Shown piece after piece: positions 15,375-24,000 of a DNA stretch of 26,571 nucleotides (positions within the stretch are counted from its first letter, which is position 1; every line of letters starts with the position of its first letter). The notes under the pieces were generated by a model. That model was not told the DNA's origin and ran no database searches. It saw only the letters and a list, made by a program, of their open reading frames with translations. Both the position numbers and the translations under genes were made by a program. Origin of the DNA: Candidatus Neoflavobacterium equi (GTDB lineage Bacteria > Bacteroidota > Bacteroidia > Flavobacteriales > Flavobacteriaceae); the NCBI GenBank assembly GCA_018065745.1, contig JAGHSS010000205.1:1-26571 (forward strand), written 5' to 3'.

Positions 15375-16402
15375 TTTTTTTGAATAAAATTAACTAGGAC
15401 GATTGGATATGCAAAATTCAGTAAGCAATCCTTATCATAACCTTTCAAATTGTCACCTACTTCTAATTTCCAAAAACGTATATATAAGCGTTGGTGAGAA
15501 AGTTTATGGACTTGATATTCTGAATCAAAGGCGAACAATTGTTGGATATCGTAGGTAGTATATTCCAATTTAATTTGTTCCTCTACTGTTTCTAACGGCA
15601 ACTTTACTGCATTCTCAATTAATGGGAATTCAAATAGATTTTGCCATATGCCTGAAGTTAAACGTTGATTGACTACATATTTCTGATCTGTATCTTGAGT
15701 TATAATATAGTCAAAATAACGGTCAATAACCTTAGTTTTACTTAATTTAACAGGCAGTATATTAATTTTATTGTCTGCTTTAGCGACACATTGGGCTTCA
15801 AAAGGACAGGTTTCACACAATGGATTCTTGGGAGTACATTGCATGGCACCAAAATCCATGATTGCCTGATTGAAAAGTGCGGGATCCTCCCCTTCTTCCA
15901 AGAGGTTTTGCGCGATATTTTGGAAGTAATTATGCGCTTTACTAGAAGAAATATCCATCTCTAAACCAAAAATACGAGCCAAAACACGGTAAACATTGCC
16001 GTCTACAACCGCAATTTGCTCTCCAAAAGCAAAAGATGCAACAGCTGCAGCTGTGTAAGGACCTACACCTTTAAGTGTTAAAAGAGATTTATAATCCCCT
16101 GGAAAGACGTCGTTTAACTCCTCATGTATATATTTTGCTGCCTCGTGTAGATTTCGCGCTCTGGAATAATATCCCAAACCTTCCCAAAGTTTTAATACTT
16201 CGTCTTGGCTGGCACGTGCTAAATCACTAACTTTGGGAAATTGTTTAAGAAACGATTCATAATAAGGTAATCCCTGTTGAACTCTGGTTTGTTGCAAAAT
16301 AATTTCAGACAACCATATAGGGTATGGATCATTCGTATTTCGCCAAGGTAAAACGCGCATGTTTTTTTGATACCACGTTATTAATATAGAGTAAAAATTC
16401 AT
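15359..16402 (-). CDS. mutY: A/G-specific adenine DNA glycosylase
   Basis: The protein removes adenine mispaired with 8-oxoguanine. Counting from the ATG at 16402 (347 residues), it shows the catalytic glutamate E33 (W-L-S-E-I-I-L-Q-Q-T), the helix-hairpin-helix L-K-G-V-G-P-Y-T-A, the catalytic aspartate D134 in V-V-D-G-N-V-Y-R-V, and the [4Fe-4S] loop C189-x6-C196-x2-C199-x5-C205. A C-terminal NUDIX-like domain with H-K-L-S-H-Q-R (recognises 8-oxoG) follows. A longer frame begins at a TTG at 16423. The ATG start is preferred because it matches the family N-terminus and because a TACTTTTG element (16428-16421) overlaps the TTG, although its -33 partner is weak. It is followed by ssb and gldD on the same strand. 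Confidence 0.96.
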   Translation of the reverse strand: MNFYSILITWYQKNMRVLPWRNTNDPYPIWLSEIILQQTRVQQGLPYYESFLKQFPKVSDLARASQDEVLKLWEGLGYYSRARNLHEAAKYIHEELNDVFPGDYKSLLTLKGVGPYTAAAVASFAFGEQIAVVDGNVYRVLARIFGLEMDISSSKAHNYFQNIAQNLLEEGEDPALFNQAIMDFGAMQCTPKNPLCETCPFEAQCVAKADNKINILPVKLSKTKVIDRYFDYIITQDTDQKYVVNQRLTSGIWQNLFEFPLIENAVKLPLETVEEQIKLEYTTYDIQQLFAFDSEYQVHKLSHQRLYIRFWKLEVGDNLKGYDKDCLLNFAYPIVLVNFIQKNWLKI

Positions 16403-16462
16403 TCTTAAATTGATCAATTGCAAAAGTAAAACTTTATGTAATTAAATTTTAATCAATTATGG

Positions 16463-16494
16463 TTGAATTATTGTTTTTTTAATTCATATATTTG
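16463..16494 (+). promoter_or_regulatory. Promoter of the HU-family gene
   Basis: TTG (16463-16465) and TATATTTG (16487-16494) are separated by 21 nt, a full match to the consensus. Transcription would start near 16500, which places the upstream TTG codon at 16492 outside the transcript and supports the ATG at 16534 as the start of the gene. Confidence 0.7.
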
Positions 16495-16533
16495 CACACT
16501 CAAAAAAACTCATCAATATTAATACGAAACAAA

Positions 16534-16830
16534 ATGACTAAAGCAGACATCGTAGCGAAAATTTCTGAAAAATTGGGCCTAGAGAAAGGTGACGTTCAGG
16601 CTACAGTTGAGTCTTTTATGGAAGAAGTAAAAAACTCTTTGGAAACTGGCGACAATGTATATTTAAGAGGTTTTGGAAGCTTTATTATTAAAACTAGAGC
16701 AGAAAAGACGGGAAGAAATATATCTAAAAACACAACTATTAAGATACCTGCTCACAACATTCCAGCCTTTAAACCGGCTAAAGTTTTTGTTGATGGAGTA
16801 AAATCAAATACTGAAGTAAAAGATAACTAA
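16534..16830 (+). CDS. HU/IHF-family DNA-binding protein
   Basis: The 98-residue protein starts M-T-K-A-D-I-V-A-K-I-S-E-K-L and has the family core F-M-E-E-V-K-N-S-L, L-R-G-F-G-S-F, R-A-E-K-T-G-R-N and I-P-A-H-N-I-P-A-F-K-P. The Pro near the tip of the beta arm (I-P-A-H-N-I-P) intercalates into bent DNA in this family. It acts as a nucleoid architectural protein. The acidic short C-terminal tail (about 90-98) exceeds the usual 90 residues. An alternative TTG start at 16492 lies inside the promoter and is rejected. It diverges from mutY, and the next gene starts 26 nt downstream. Confidence 0.93.
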   Translation: MTKADIVAKISEKLGLEKGDVQATVESFMEEVKNSLETGDNVYLRGFGSFIIKTRAEKTGRNISKNTTIKIPAHNIPAFKPAKVFVDGVKSNTEVKDN

Positions 16831-16856
16831 TTTATTAACACTAAACACTACACATT

Positions 16857-16949
16857 ATGCCAAGTGGTAAAAAAAGAAAAAGACATAAGGTAGCAACGCA
16901 CAAACGTAAGAAGAGAGCGAGAGCTAACCGTCACAAAAAGAAAAAGTAG
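16857..16949 (+). CDS. 30-residue highly basic protein, possible ribosome-associated
   Basis: The ATG at 16857 opens a 30-codon frame ending with TAG at 16947-16949. The product is M-P-S-G-K-K-R-K-R-H and onward: about 60% Lys/Arg, four His, one Val, no aromatic residues. I recall near-identical short proteins in other Bacteroidota between the HU and rng genes, so it is likely real though often missed by gene callers. The pattern of K-R-x-K-x-x-K-H-K-x-K-K-R resembles the small ribosomal proteins bS22 and mS38 (AURKAIP1/COX24 C-terminus), so a role on the ribosome is inferred. It follows the HU gene by 26 nt on the same strand. A terminator hairpin overlaps its stop codon. Function is not demonstrated. 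Confidence 0.72.
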   Translation: MPSGKKRKRHKVATHKRKKRARANRHKKKK

Positions 16950-16970
16950 TTTAAAACTACTTTTTTCTTT
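16941..16970 (+). terminator. Terminator overlapping the mini-protein stop codon
   Basis: An 11-bp stem (16941-16951 with 16955-16965, loop TAA) is followed by a T-rich tract. The stem is mostly A-T, so it may be leaky and allow read-through to rng. Confidence 0.65.
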
Positions 16971-16995
16971 TTACATTAAAAAGTTCTTTGAAAAA

Positions 16996-17027
16996 GGTAA
17001 GGAAACACTTACCCAGGTTTAATACCT
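16996..17027 (+). other. Two small tandem hairpins upstream of rng
   Basis: GGTAAG/CTTACC (16996-17001 with 17008-17013) and AGGT/ACCT (17015-17018 with 17024-17027) form two short adjacent stems in the gene-free 165 nt between the mini-protein and rng. They lie upstream of the candidate rng promoter. They could be operator-like sites, or structured RNA if transcription reads through from the HU gene. The second stem is too short to trust alone. Confidence 0.25.
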
Positions 17028-17035
17028 AAAAATTA

Positions 17036-17067
17036 TTGTTTAATCCATCTATACTAAATACGTTTTG
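17036..17067 (+). promoter_or_regulatory. rng: Candidate rng promoter
   Basis: TTG (17036-17038) and TACGTTTTG (17059-17067) are separated by 20 nt. The -7 element has one extra T relative to TAnnTTTG, so the match is imperfect. Transcription would start near 17073, giving a leader of about 40 nt. Confidence 0.35.
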
Positions 17068-17114
17068 AAAGTGTGTTACTTTGAAACTTAGGCGTATGGA
17101 TAAATAAGTATACT

Positions 17115-18659
17115 GTGAACAAAGAGTTAATTGTACGTTCTAGTTCAGATGCAGTTGATTTTGCCTTATTAAAAGATGGAAAACTAATAGAACTTCATCA
17201 TGAAACGAAAGATGAGGACACGGGGTTTAACGTAGGTGATATTTATATTGCCAAAATTAGAAAACCGGTTCCTGGATTAAACGCTGCTTTTGTAAATATC
17301 GGTTTTGAAAAAGATGCCTTTTTACACTATCACGATTTAGGTCCCAATCTGTCGTCCATGTTGAAATATATTAAACTTGTAAGCGCAGGTAAAATAAAAG
17401 ATTTCAACCTTAAAAATTATCCTTTTGAACCAGAAATTGACAAAGATGGAGCTATAGTAGATGTACTTAGCGCCAACCAATCAGTTTTAGTTCAGATTGT
17501 TAAAGAACCTATATCAACCAAAGGACCAAGAATTAGTTCTGAATTGTCTTTAGCTGGAAGATATGTTGTTTTAGTCCCTTTTTCTGATCGGGTTTCAGTT
17601 TCTCAAAAAATTGAATCTAAAGAAGAAAAAGAACGATTGAAAAAACTGGTTCAATCCATCAAACCAAAAGGATTCGGAGTTATTGTTCGCACAGTAGCCG
17701 AAGGCAAAAAAGTAGCCGAACTAGATAGAGATCTGCAAAACTTGCTAGACAAATGGATAGCAATGTGCAAGCGCATCCCTACCGCCCACCATCCTTCAAA
17801 AGTATTAGGAGAATTGAATAAAGCCTCCTCAATCTTAAGGGATATTTTCAATGATTCCTTTAGTGGAATTCATATTGATGATGAAGATTTGTTTTATCAC
17901 ACAAAGGACTATTTGCAAGAAATAGCACCTTCAAAAGTCTCTATCGTCAAACATTACCAATCAAAAGAATTGCCGCTTTTTGAGAAATACAACATTGAGC
18001 GACAAATCAAAACCTCTTTTGGTAGAACTGTTTCTATGAGTAAAGGAGCTTACTTAATCATAGAACATACTGAAGCTTTACACGTTATTGACGTGAATAG
18101 TGGAAACCGTTCCAACAAGGCTACCAATCAGGAAGATACCGCACTGGAAGTTAATTTAATTGCTGCAGCAGAAATTGCTAGACAATTGAGACTTCGCGAT
18201 ATGGGTGGAATTATTGTAGTTGATTTTATCGACATGCAAAATCCAGAAAATCGCAAAACATTGTATGACTTCTTAAAAGAGGAAATGAGTGACGACAAGG
18301 CGAAACATAAAATCTTGCCTCCTAGCAAATTTGGATTGATTCAAATTACTAGACAAAGAGTTAGACCGGAAGTACATATCAAAACGAATGAAGACAATCC
18401 GAATGAAAACGGAGAAATAGAAGCTCCAATTCTAGTTATTGATAAGATATCGGCTGACCTAGAAAGAATTATTAAAGAGCACAAATCGGTTGTTTTAAAT
18501 ACACACCCCTTTGTCGCTGCATACCTTACCAAAGGTTTTCCATCAATACGTTCAAAATGGTTATTTGAACATAAAAAATGGGTGAAAATTATACCGCGTG
18601 ACGCTTACACGTATCTTGAATATCATTTCTTTGACGCTACAGGAAAAGAAATTAAATAA
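17115..18659 (+). CDS. rng: Ribonuclease E/G family endoribonuclease
   Basis: The 514-residue protein begins at a GTG (M-N-K-E-L-I-V-R-S-S) that matches the usual flavobacterial N-terminus; no ATG start fits. An S1 RNA-binding domain spans about 35-125, and the RNase E/G catalytic core follows. The Mg-binding aspartates are D326 in H-V-I-D-V-N-S-G-N and D370 in V-V-D-F-I-D-M, 44 residues apart. The C-P-x-C zinc-link that joins dimers in E. coli RNase E is absent after R-Q-R-V-R-P. It processes rRNA and decays mRNA, cutting A/U-rich single strands near monophosphate 5' ends. There is no long C-terminal scaffold, so it is the short RNase G form. Confidence 0.95.
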   Translation: MNKELIVRSSSDAVDFALLKDGKLIELHHETKDEDTGFNVGDIYIAKIRKPVPGLNAAFVNIGFEKDAFLHYHDLGPNLSSMLKYIKLVSAGKIKDFNLKNYPFEPEIDKDGAIVDVLSANQSVLVQIVKEPISTKGPRISSELSLAGRYVVLVPFSDRVSVSQKIESKEEKERLKKLVQSIKPKGFGVIVRTVAEGKKVAELDRDLQNLLDKWIAMCKRIPTAHHPSKVLGELNKASSILRDIFNDSFSGIHIDDEDLFYHTKDYLQEIAPSKVSIVKHYQSKELPLFEKYNIERQIKTSFGRTVSMSKGAYLIIEHTEALHVIDVNSGNRSNKATNQEDTALEVNLIAAAEIARQLRLRDMGGIIVVDFIDMQNPENRKTLYDFLKEEMSDDKAKHKILPPSKFGLIQITRQRVRPEVHIKTNEDNPNENGEIEAPILVIDKISADLERIIKEHKSVVLNTHPFVAAYLTKGFPSIRSKWLFEHKKWVKIIPRDAYTYLEYHFFDATGKEIK

Positions 18660-18667
18660 CATATTCC

Positions 18668-18703
18668 AAACCGTCCGTTGTGAAACGTGACGGTTTTTTT
18701 ATT
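18668..18703 (+). terminator. Intrinsic terminator of rng
   Basis: The stem AAACCGTC/GACGGTTT (18668-18675 with 18689-18696) is extended by an inner CGTT/AACG stem with loop GTGA and followed by a run of T. On the minus strand there is no T-run, so it serves rng only. Confidence 0.85.
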
Positions 18704-21061
18704 TTAATTCACTTGGAAATGGCGTCTAATCTCATTTCCTTCCTCATCCACAACAGTTACCAAATGCATCCCTGAACTAGCATTGATTTCCATCTCGTGG
18801 AAATTGCGGGTATTGCCCAAATAACTGCCATCCAAAGACCAAAATAAAGTCACATCAGGATTTTGATGCGCTACCTTAAATACAGCAGGCTGTACTTTTC
18901 CATAATTATCCTTAGTTAAATAGATCTTCAAATGCTCCTTTGGATAGATAAAATCCATAGAAGAATTTCCATCATCCATACCACAACCAGACATGGGGGG
19001 CGGCATGCGCTTGTATGCTGTGGAATGACGCATATAGTACCATTGTTGAACCGGTGGCAAAATAAAGTAAACAGATTGTTTCATCTGTTCCATGGGGTAG
19101 CAGGATGAATTTACCACAAAGGCGCCATCAGCAGTGGTGTGCACCAACTTATGATATGAACACATAGCGGTTTTCTTTGAACGCTTTGGAATTTCTTGTT
19201 GCACTGTTGGACAATGTACACCGGCAAGAAATCCTGAGGTAGCACATACACCTACCGTTTCCAAATCAAATTTAGGCTTCTTAAAAACAGTACGCTGAGG
19301 CAAAAGGTGAAAGACGTCAAACAAAACTGGTGCTGCCTTGTCAATACCCGTCAGATCAGGTCTCCCTTCTCCAGTGGCATTTCCAACCCACACCCCAACT
19401 ACATAATCTGGAGTAACACCAATAGCCCAACCGTCACGTCCACCAAAGCTGGTACCCGTTTTCCACGACAACTTTAAAGCGGAATCATAAAATTGCCAAG
19501 CCTCATCTGCTTCTGGTCTGTTGACAAATTGCATGGCCTCAAACGTTTTGTAAATGGCAGAAGCACCATACACAGTTGCTGCCTTTTGATCAATCCCAAA
19601 ATCAAGCTTATTATCCAAACGATAATTTAAATTCTGATACTCTTTAGCTCTGTACATTCCCTTGGAGGAATTGTAATGATTTAATGTGCTTGCCATGGAA
19701 GCATAGGCCCGGTTTAACTCCCACAAATTGGACTCAGCACCTCCCAAGATAAGAGACAAACCATAATGAGAAGGAAACTTATTGATGGATTGCAACCTCA
19801 ACTGTTGCAATTTTTGATAAAAAGCATTTACCCCATACTCTTGCAACAACAAGACAGAAGGCACGTTTAAAGAGCGCGCCAACGCTCTGTGTGCTGGAAC
19901 AGCACCATCAAAAGTCATATTGTAATTTTGAGGCGCAAAACCGTTGATGTGAACAGGTATATCAGGCAAAAGTGTATTGGGCAAAACAGTAGCATTGTCC
20001 AAGGCAGCTGCATATAAGAAAGGCTTTAAGATACTGCCCGTACTTCTTTGCGCTTGTATGATGTCAACGTCTTTTTTATGTGTGAGTGAAGTTGGTGTAT
20101 TTCCTACATAAGAAATTACATTTCTAGTGTTAACTTCAATGACCAAAACAGCCATATTGAATATTTGATTGTCTTTGTATTGGTTGTAATATTGAGCTAC
20201 CAAGCTATTTACACCCTCTTGTAAATCCAATTTTAAGGTGGTAGTGACACGCGCACCAGGAGTTTCTTTAGCAATGCGTTCCACCAAATGTGACGCCGTT
20301 TGAGGCATTGGAAAAGCACGCTGAGGAAGACTTTCACTCAAAGACAACTCATAAGTCATTTGATCCATAACCCCATTGGCGTATAGCTTTTTTAACAACC
20401 TATTGCGTTTTTGCAGCAGATGCACTTGATTTTTACCGGGATAAATTAAGCCAGGAGCATTGGGTAAGACAGCTAAAGTAGCTGCTTCAGCCCAAGATAA
20501 TTGATCCGGTTGCAATCCAAAATACTTCCAGCTGGCCATTTCTAAACCAATCACATTACCACCAAAAGGCGCATGAGAAGCATATAATCTTAGAATTTCT
20601 TCTTTTGAATACCCCAATTCCAAGCGGGTTGCAAGAATCAATTCAATGAATTTTTCAAAATAAGATCTTGATTTGCCAGACCGTTGCAATCTAATCACCT
20701 GTTGCGACAAGGTACTTCCTCCCCTAACAACGGTTTTGTTTTTTATATTGCTCCACAGCGCATGCCCAATGGATACCGGGTTAAAACCAGGATGATAATA
20801 GAAATAAGCATCTTCAAAAGCCAAAAGACTCGCTTTATATTTTTCAGGCGTTTCTTGTATTTCTGGAAAACGCCACTGCCCGTCTGCAGCAATTTTACCA
20901 CCAACTAATTGACCCTCTGCATCAAAAACAACGGTTGCATAATTGGAACCAAAAAGCGGTTTAGGCAATATAAAATAATAAGCCACTGCAATCGTGAAGA
21001 TTACAGCAGCTTTTATCTTATGCCTTTTTATTGTATTAAAAAATTTGTAAAGAAAATTCAA
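18704..21061 (-). CDS. pbpC: Penicillin-binding protein 1C
   Basis: The 785-residue bifunctional peptidoglycan synthase has one N-terminal membrane helix (about 17-33) and a GT51 glycosyltransferase domain with E83-D84 (F-E-D-A-Y-F-Y-Y-H) and R-G-G-S-T-L-S-Q-Q (113-121). The transpeptidase domain has S343-x-x-K346 as the acylated serine and K534-T-G-T. A BiPBP_C-type C-terminal domain with an F-W-S-L-D-G-S-Y-L-G strand pair ends the protein and is diagnostic of PBP1C. The start lies 6 nt after the stop of the alpha-2-macroglobulin gene, so the two are co-transcribed. This pairing is well known in bacteria, and PBP1C is thought to repair the wall when macroglobulin traps an attacking protease. 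Confidence 0.96.
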   Translation of the reverse strand: MNFLYKFFNTIKRHKIKAAVIFTIAVAYYFILPKPLFGSNYATVVFDAEGQLVGGKIAADGQWRFPEIQETPEKYKASLLAFEDAYFYYHPGFNPVSIGHALWSNIKNKTVVRGGSTLSQQVIRLQRSGKSRSYFEKFIELILATRLELGYSKEEILRLYASHAPFGGNVIGLEMASWKYFGLQPDQLSWAEAATLAVLPNAPGLIYPGKNQVHLLQKRNRLLKKLYANGVMDQMTYELSLSESLPQRAFPMPQTASHLVERIAKETPGARVTTTLKLDLQEGVNSLVAQYYNQYKDNQIFNMAVLVIEVNTRNVISYVGNTPTSLTHKKDVDIIQAQRSTGSILKPFLYAAALDNATVLPNTLLPDIPVHINGFAPQNYNMTFDGAVPAHRALARSLNVPSVLLLQEYGVNAFYQKLQQLRLQSINKFPSHYGLSLILGGAESNLWELNRAYASMASTLNHYNSSKGMYRAKEYQNLNYRLDNKLDFGIDQKAATVYGASAIYKTFEAMQFVNRPEADEAWQFYDSALKLSWKTGTSFGGRDGWAIGVTPDYVVGVWVGNATGEGRPDLTGIDKAAPVLFDVFHLLPQRTVFKKPKFDLETVGVCATSGFLAGVHCPTVQQEIPKRSKKTAMCSYHKLVHTTADGAFVVNSSCYPMEQMKQSVYFILPPVQQWYYMRHSTAYKRMPPPMSGCGMDDGNSSMDFIYPKEHLKIYLTKDNYGKVQPAVFKVAHQNPDVTLFWSLDGSYLGNTRNFHEMEINASSGMHLVTVVDEEGNEIRRHFQVN

Positions 21062-21067
21062 TTTGTG

Positions 21068-24000
21068 CTATTTAATAATGTGTACCCATTGTCCCTTAGT
21101 TCTGACAATGAAGTTGGGATCATACATCGCTTCACATTGTATTCCTGGAAGGTAGTAGTTACCAAGATAACTGGCGTTTAACAACATGGTAAAAGTGCGA
21201 CGTTCACCTGCTCTTAAACTAAAATAAAACTGGGTTCTGTCATCTCTAATATCTATATAGTCGGCTTTGTTTTGAGCAAAATCACCTGCATCTGTATATC
21301 TTAAATTAACAATCTCAAATCCAGAAGGAACAATTTGTGACAAGGCCAAGTTTGAAACCGCAGAAGAACTGTTGTTAGAAATTGTAACCTTGTATACCAA
21401 TTCACTTCCTTGTTCAACAGAACTCACATCCAACACATTCCCCTTCCTATCTGAAAATAAAGCCTGTGCACTCAAATTCTCACTGACAACCTGTTGTTGA
21501 CCAACAGGGAGCACGCCAGAATAATTTAATCTCACATACAAACGATGCGCTTCTTTATTGATAACCTTGACTGTATTTGCTCCTGACATTACCTTTAAAG
21601 AACGAGATACCATTGGTTTTACACTGGAAACATCCTCTTTTTTCTGTTGAGAAACCAGGGAGATGTGTATTGATTTACCAGGATTAACACTTGCAAATTT
21701 AGCCATCGCATACAGGGAGAATGCAGTAGATTGCGTACTCATATAAGCATCAGAAGTCAATCTGTCTGACAACGAAATCGCTACAGGATATGCTTTTTTC
21801 ACACTTCCAGTAAGCACGTAGGTTTCCAACATCAAAGCTTTGGAACGGTCTTCAGATCCGTAAAATTCTGATGTTGCCGTTACCTCATTTGCTCCTTGAT
21901 CAATCAAACTCAAAGCCACTTTCTTTTGACCAACCAAAGCATAGGTTGCCGCCAAACGCAATCTTGCATCTGTAGACAATGCCGGCGTTTCCTTTAACCT
22001 GTTCATAGAAGCCAAATCAGCATTGTTTGACAAAGCCAAGGTGTACAAACGATAAGACTGTGCCAAATCATTTCTAAGCTGCGGATTATTTCTCCATTGT
22101 TTGGCTTGACTCTGTTGGAAGGCAATCCACTTGGACTTAAATCCAATGGGAAGAATATAACCTTTCTTCTCAGCCTCTAGTAAAAAGTGTCCTACATAAG
22201 ACGTAGCCCAATCATCTGTTTGCATTTGACCTGGCCAATAAGAAAATCCGCCATTAGACATTTGATAGTTGGATATCTTTTGTATTCCCGCATTGATATT
22301 GCGTTGCATATTATATTTGACAGCAGCATCCAAATCCACAACATCACTCAAATACAACTGTGGGAAAACACCTGAAGTTACCTGTTCCAAACACCCGTGT
22401 GGATATTGAACCAGATAAGACAGTCTTCCCAAATAATTTATAGATGGCATTGCAGAAACCTCAACTAAAGCCTCATTACTTCCTGGAATTCCAAAAGAGT
22501 TCCAGTCTATGGTTTCTGTACCATTAGGTTCTAACACCACATCCACATACCTGTGTGACTTGGGATTTGGGTTGACCAAATCTAAGGAAACACTGTAGGT
22601 CGCTTTCTCATTGCCAGAAGTGGCTATCACGTCAATTTTACCAATACCAGACCATTGTTTGGCCTCCAAACTAAAATAGATGAGCTTCTCATCAGGTTGT
22701 GAAAAACTGATGTTTTGTGTTGCACTTCCCACAATGGAAATATTTTGACTTGTCTTGATTTGTACCGCAACATTTTTTACGTGATTTTCCATCGCAAAAA
22801 CAGTAATTGGCAATAAAACCTGTTCATTAGGAGCCATCTTTCGCGGAGCACTTGCCAGCACCATCAATGGTTTTCTGACGGTCACTGTTTGCTCTGCCAA
22901 ACCGTATGCACTGTGCTTCGCATCCTGAGCAACGACCATCACTCGTAGGGAACCGATGTAATTGGGAATTTTTATTTTATGTGTTTTGCTTTTGTTCTTG
23001 TCTAATTTAAACGGACCTAAGTGAATGACCACCGGTTCAAAACGATTGGCTTTTTTGGTACTTCCACCAGCCAATTCTGCATCTCCACCAATACTGAAAA
23101 CCTGATTGATTTTACCACCATAGGCTCCAATAACATCATTGTAAACGTCCCAAGTTTTAACACCCAAAGCTTGTCTAGAGTAAAATTTAGCCCAGGCATC
23201 AGGCGTTTTGAAACGGGTCAAATCCAACAATCCATCATCTACAATTGCCAAGGTATAGGTCATTTCACGACCAGCTGTTTCAGAAACAGTCACCTCTGTA
23301 AATTGTTCTGGCTTGATTACACTTGGGACTTTAATGACCGGTTTTAGCTTTGTATTCTTGTTTACCACGTTTAATGGAATCACCCCATACATTCTTATTG
23401 GCGCATCAGAGATCGTGGATGCATGTGGTTTTAAAAGCGTTATGTGAATGTATACATTTGGCGCCATGGCTTCCACAATTTTCAAGTCCACCTGCGTTTC
23501 TCCCTTCTTGGTGTCTACCCATAGAGTTGACAACACATTGGAACCGTTCTCAATTGAAATCAACGCTCTTGACCCTTCAGAAGATGGAAATGAAATCTTA
23601 GCAACGTCACCCACTTCATAACTTTCTTTGTCTACAGAGAACATCAACATGGTGGAATTTTCACCTTCACCAACCTTTGTTTTCCCAGACCATATGGGCC
23701 AATCAAACATTACATTGGTACTTGTTGCATGTTTACCATATACATCTTCCACACGGATCAGATAACTTCCCCAATCTGCTTCAGGTATATTCAGGTTAAA
23801 CGTGGCCATTCCCTGTGAATTTGTAGAGACCTTAAACTTCTTATATGTTGAGTTTACCGATGCATAATTGTATTGGGATAAATTGTCAGAATCAGCATTC
23901 CACCACCATCTGGAATCCATTTTATAGACCATAATCTCCAAATCAGAAACCGCTTTTGGCGCTCCATTGGATTGAATGGTTTTAATTTCAAAGGTGTTGT

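Noticed and set aside
16403..16423. Extended MutY start at a TTG
   Set aside because: The ATG at 16402 fits the family N-terminus, and a TACTTTTG element overlaps the TTG.
16492..16533. Longer HU-family start at a TTG codon (14 extra residues)
   Set aside because: The TATATTTG promoter element (16487-16494) overlaps it and transcription would start downstream. The ATG at 16534 matches the family N-terminus.
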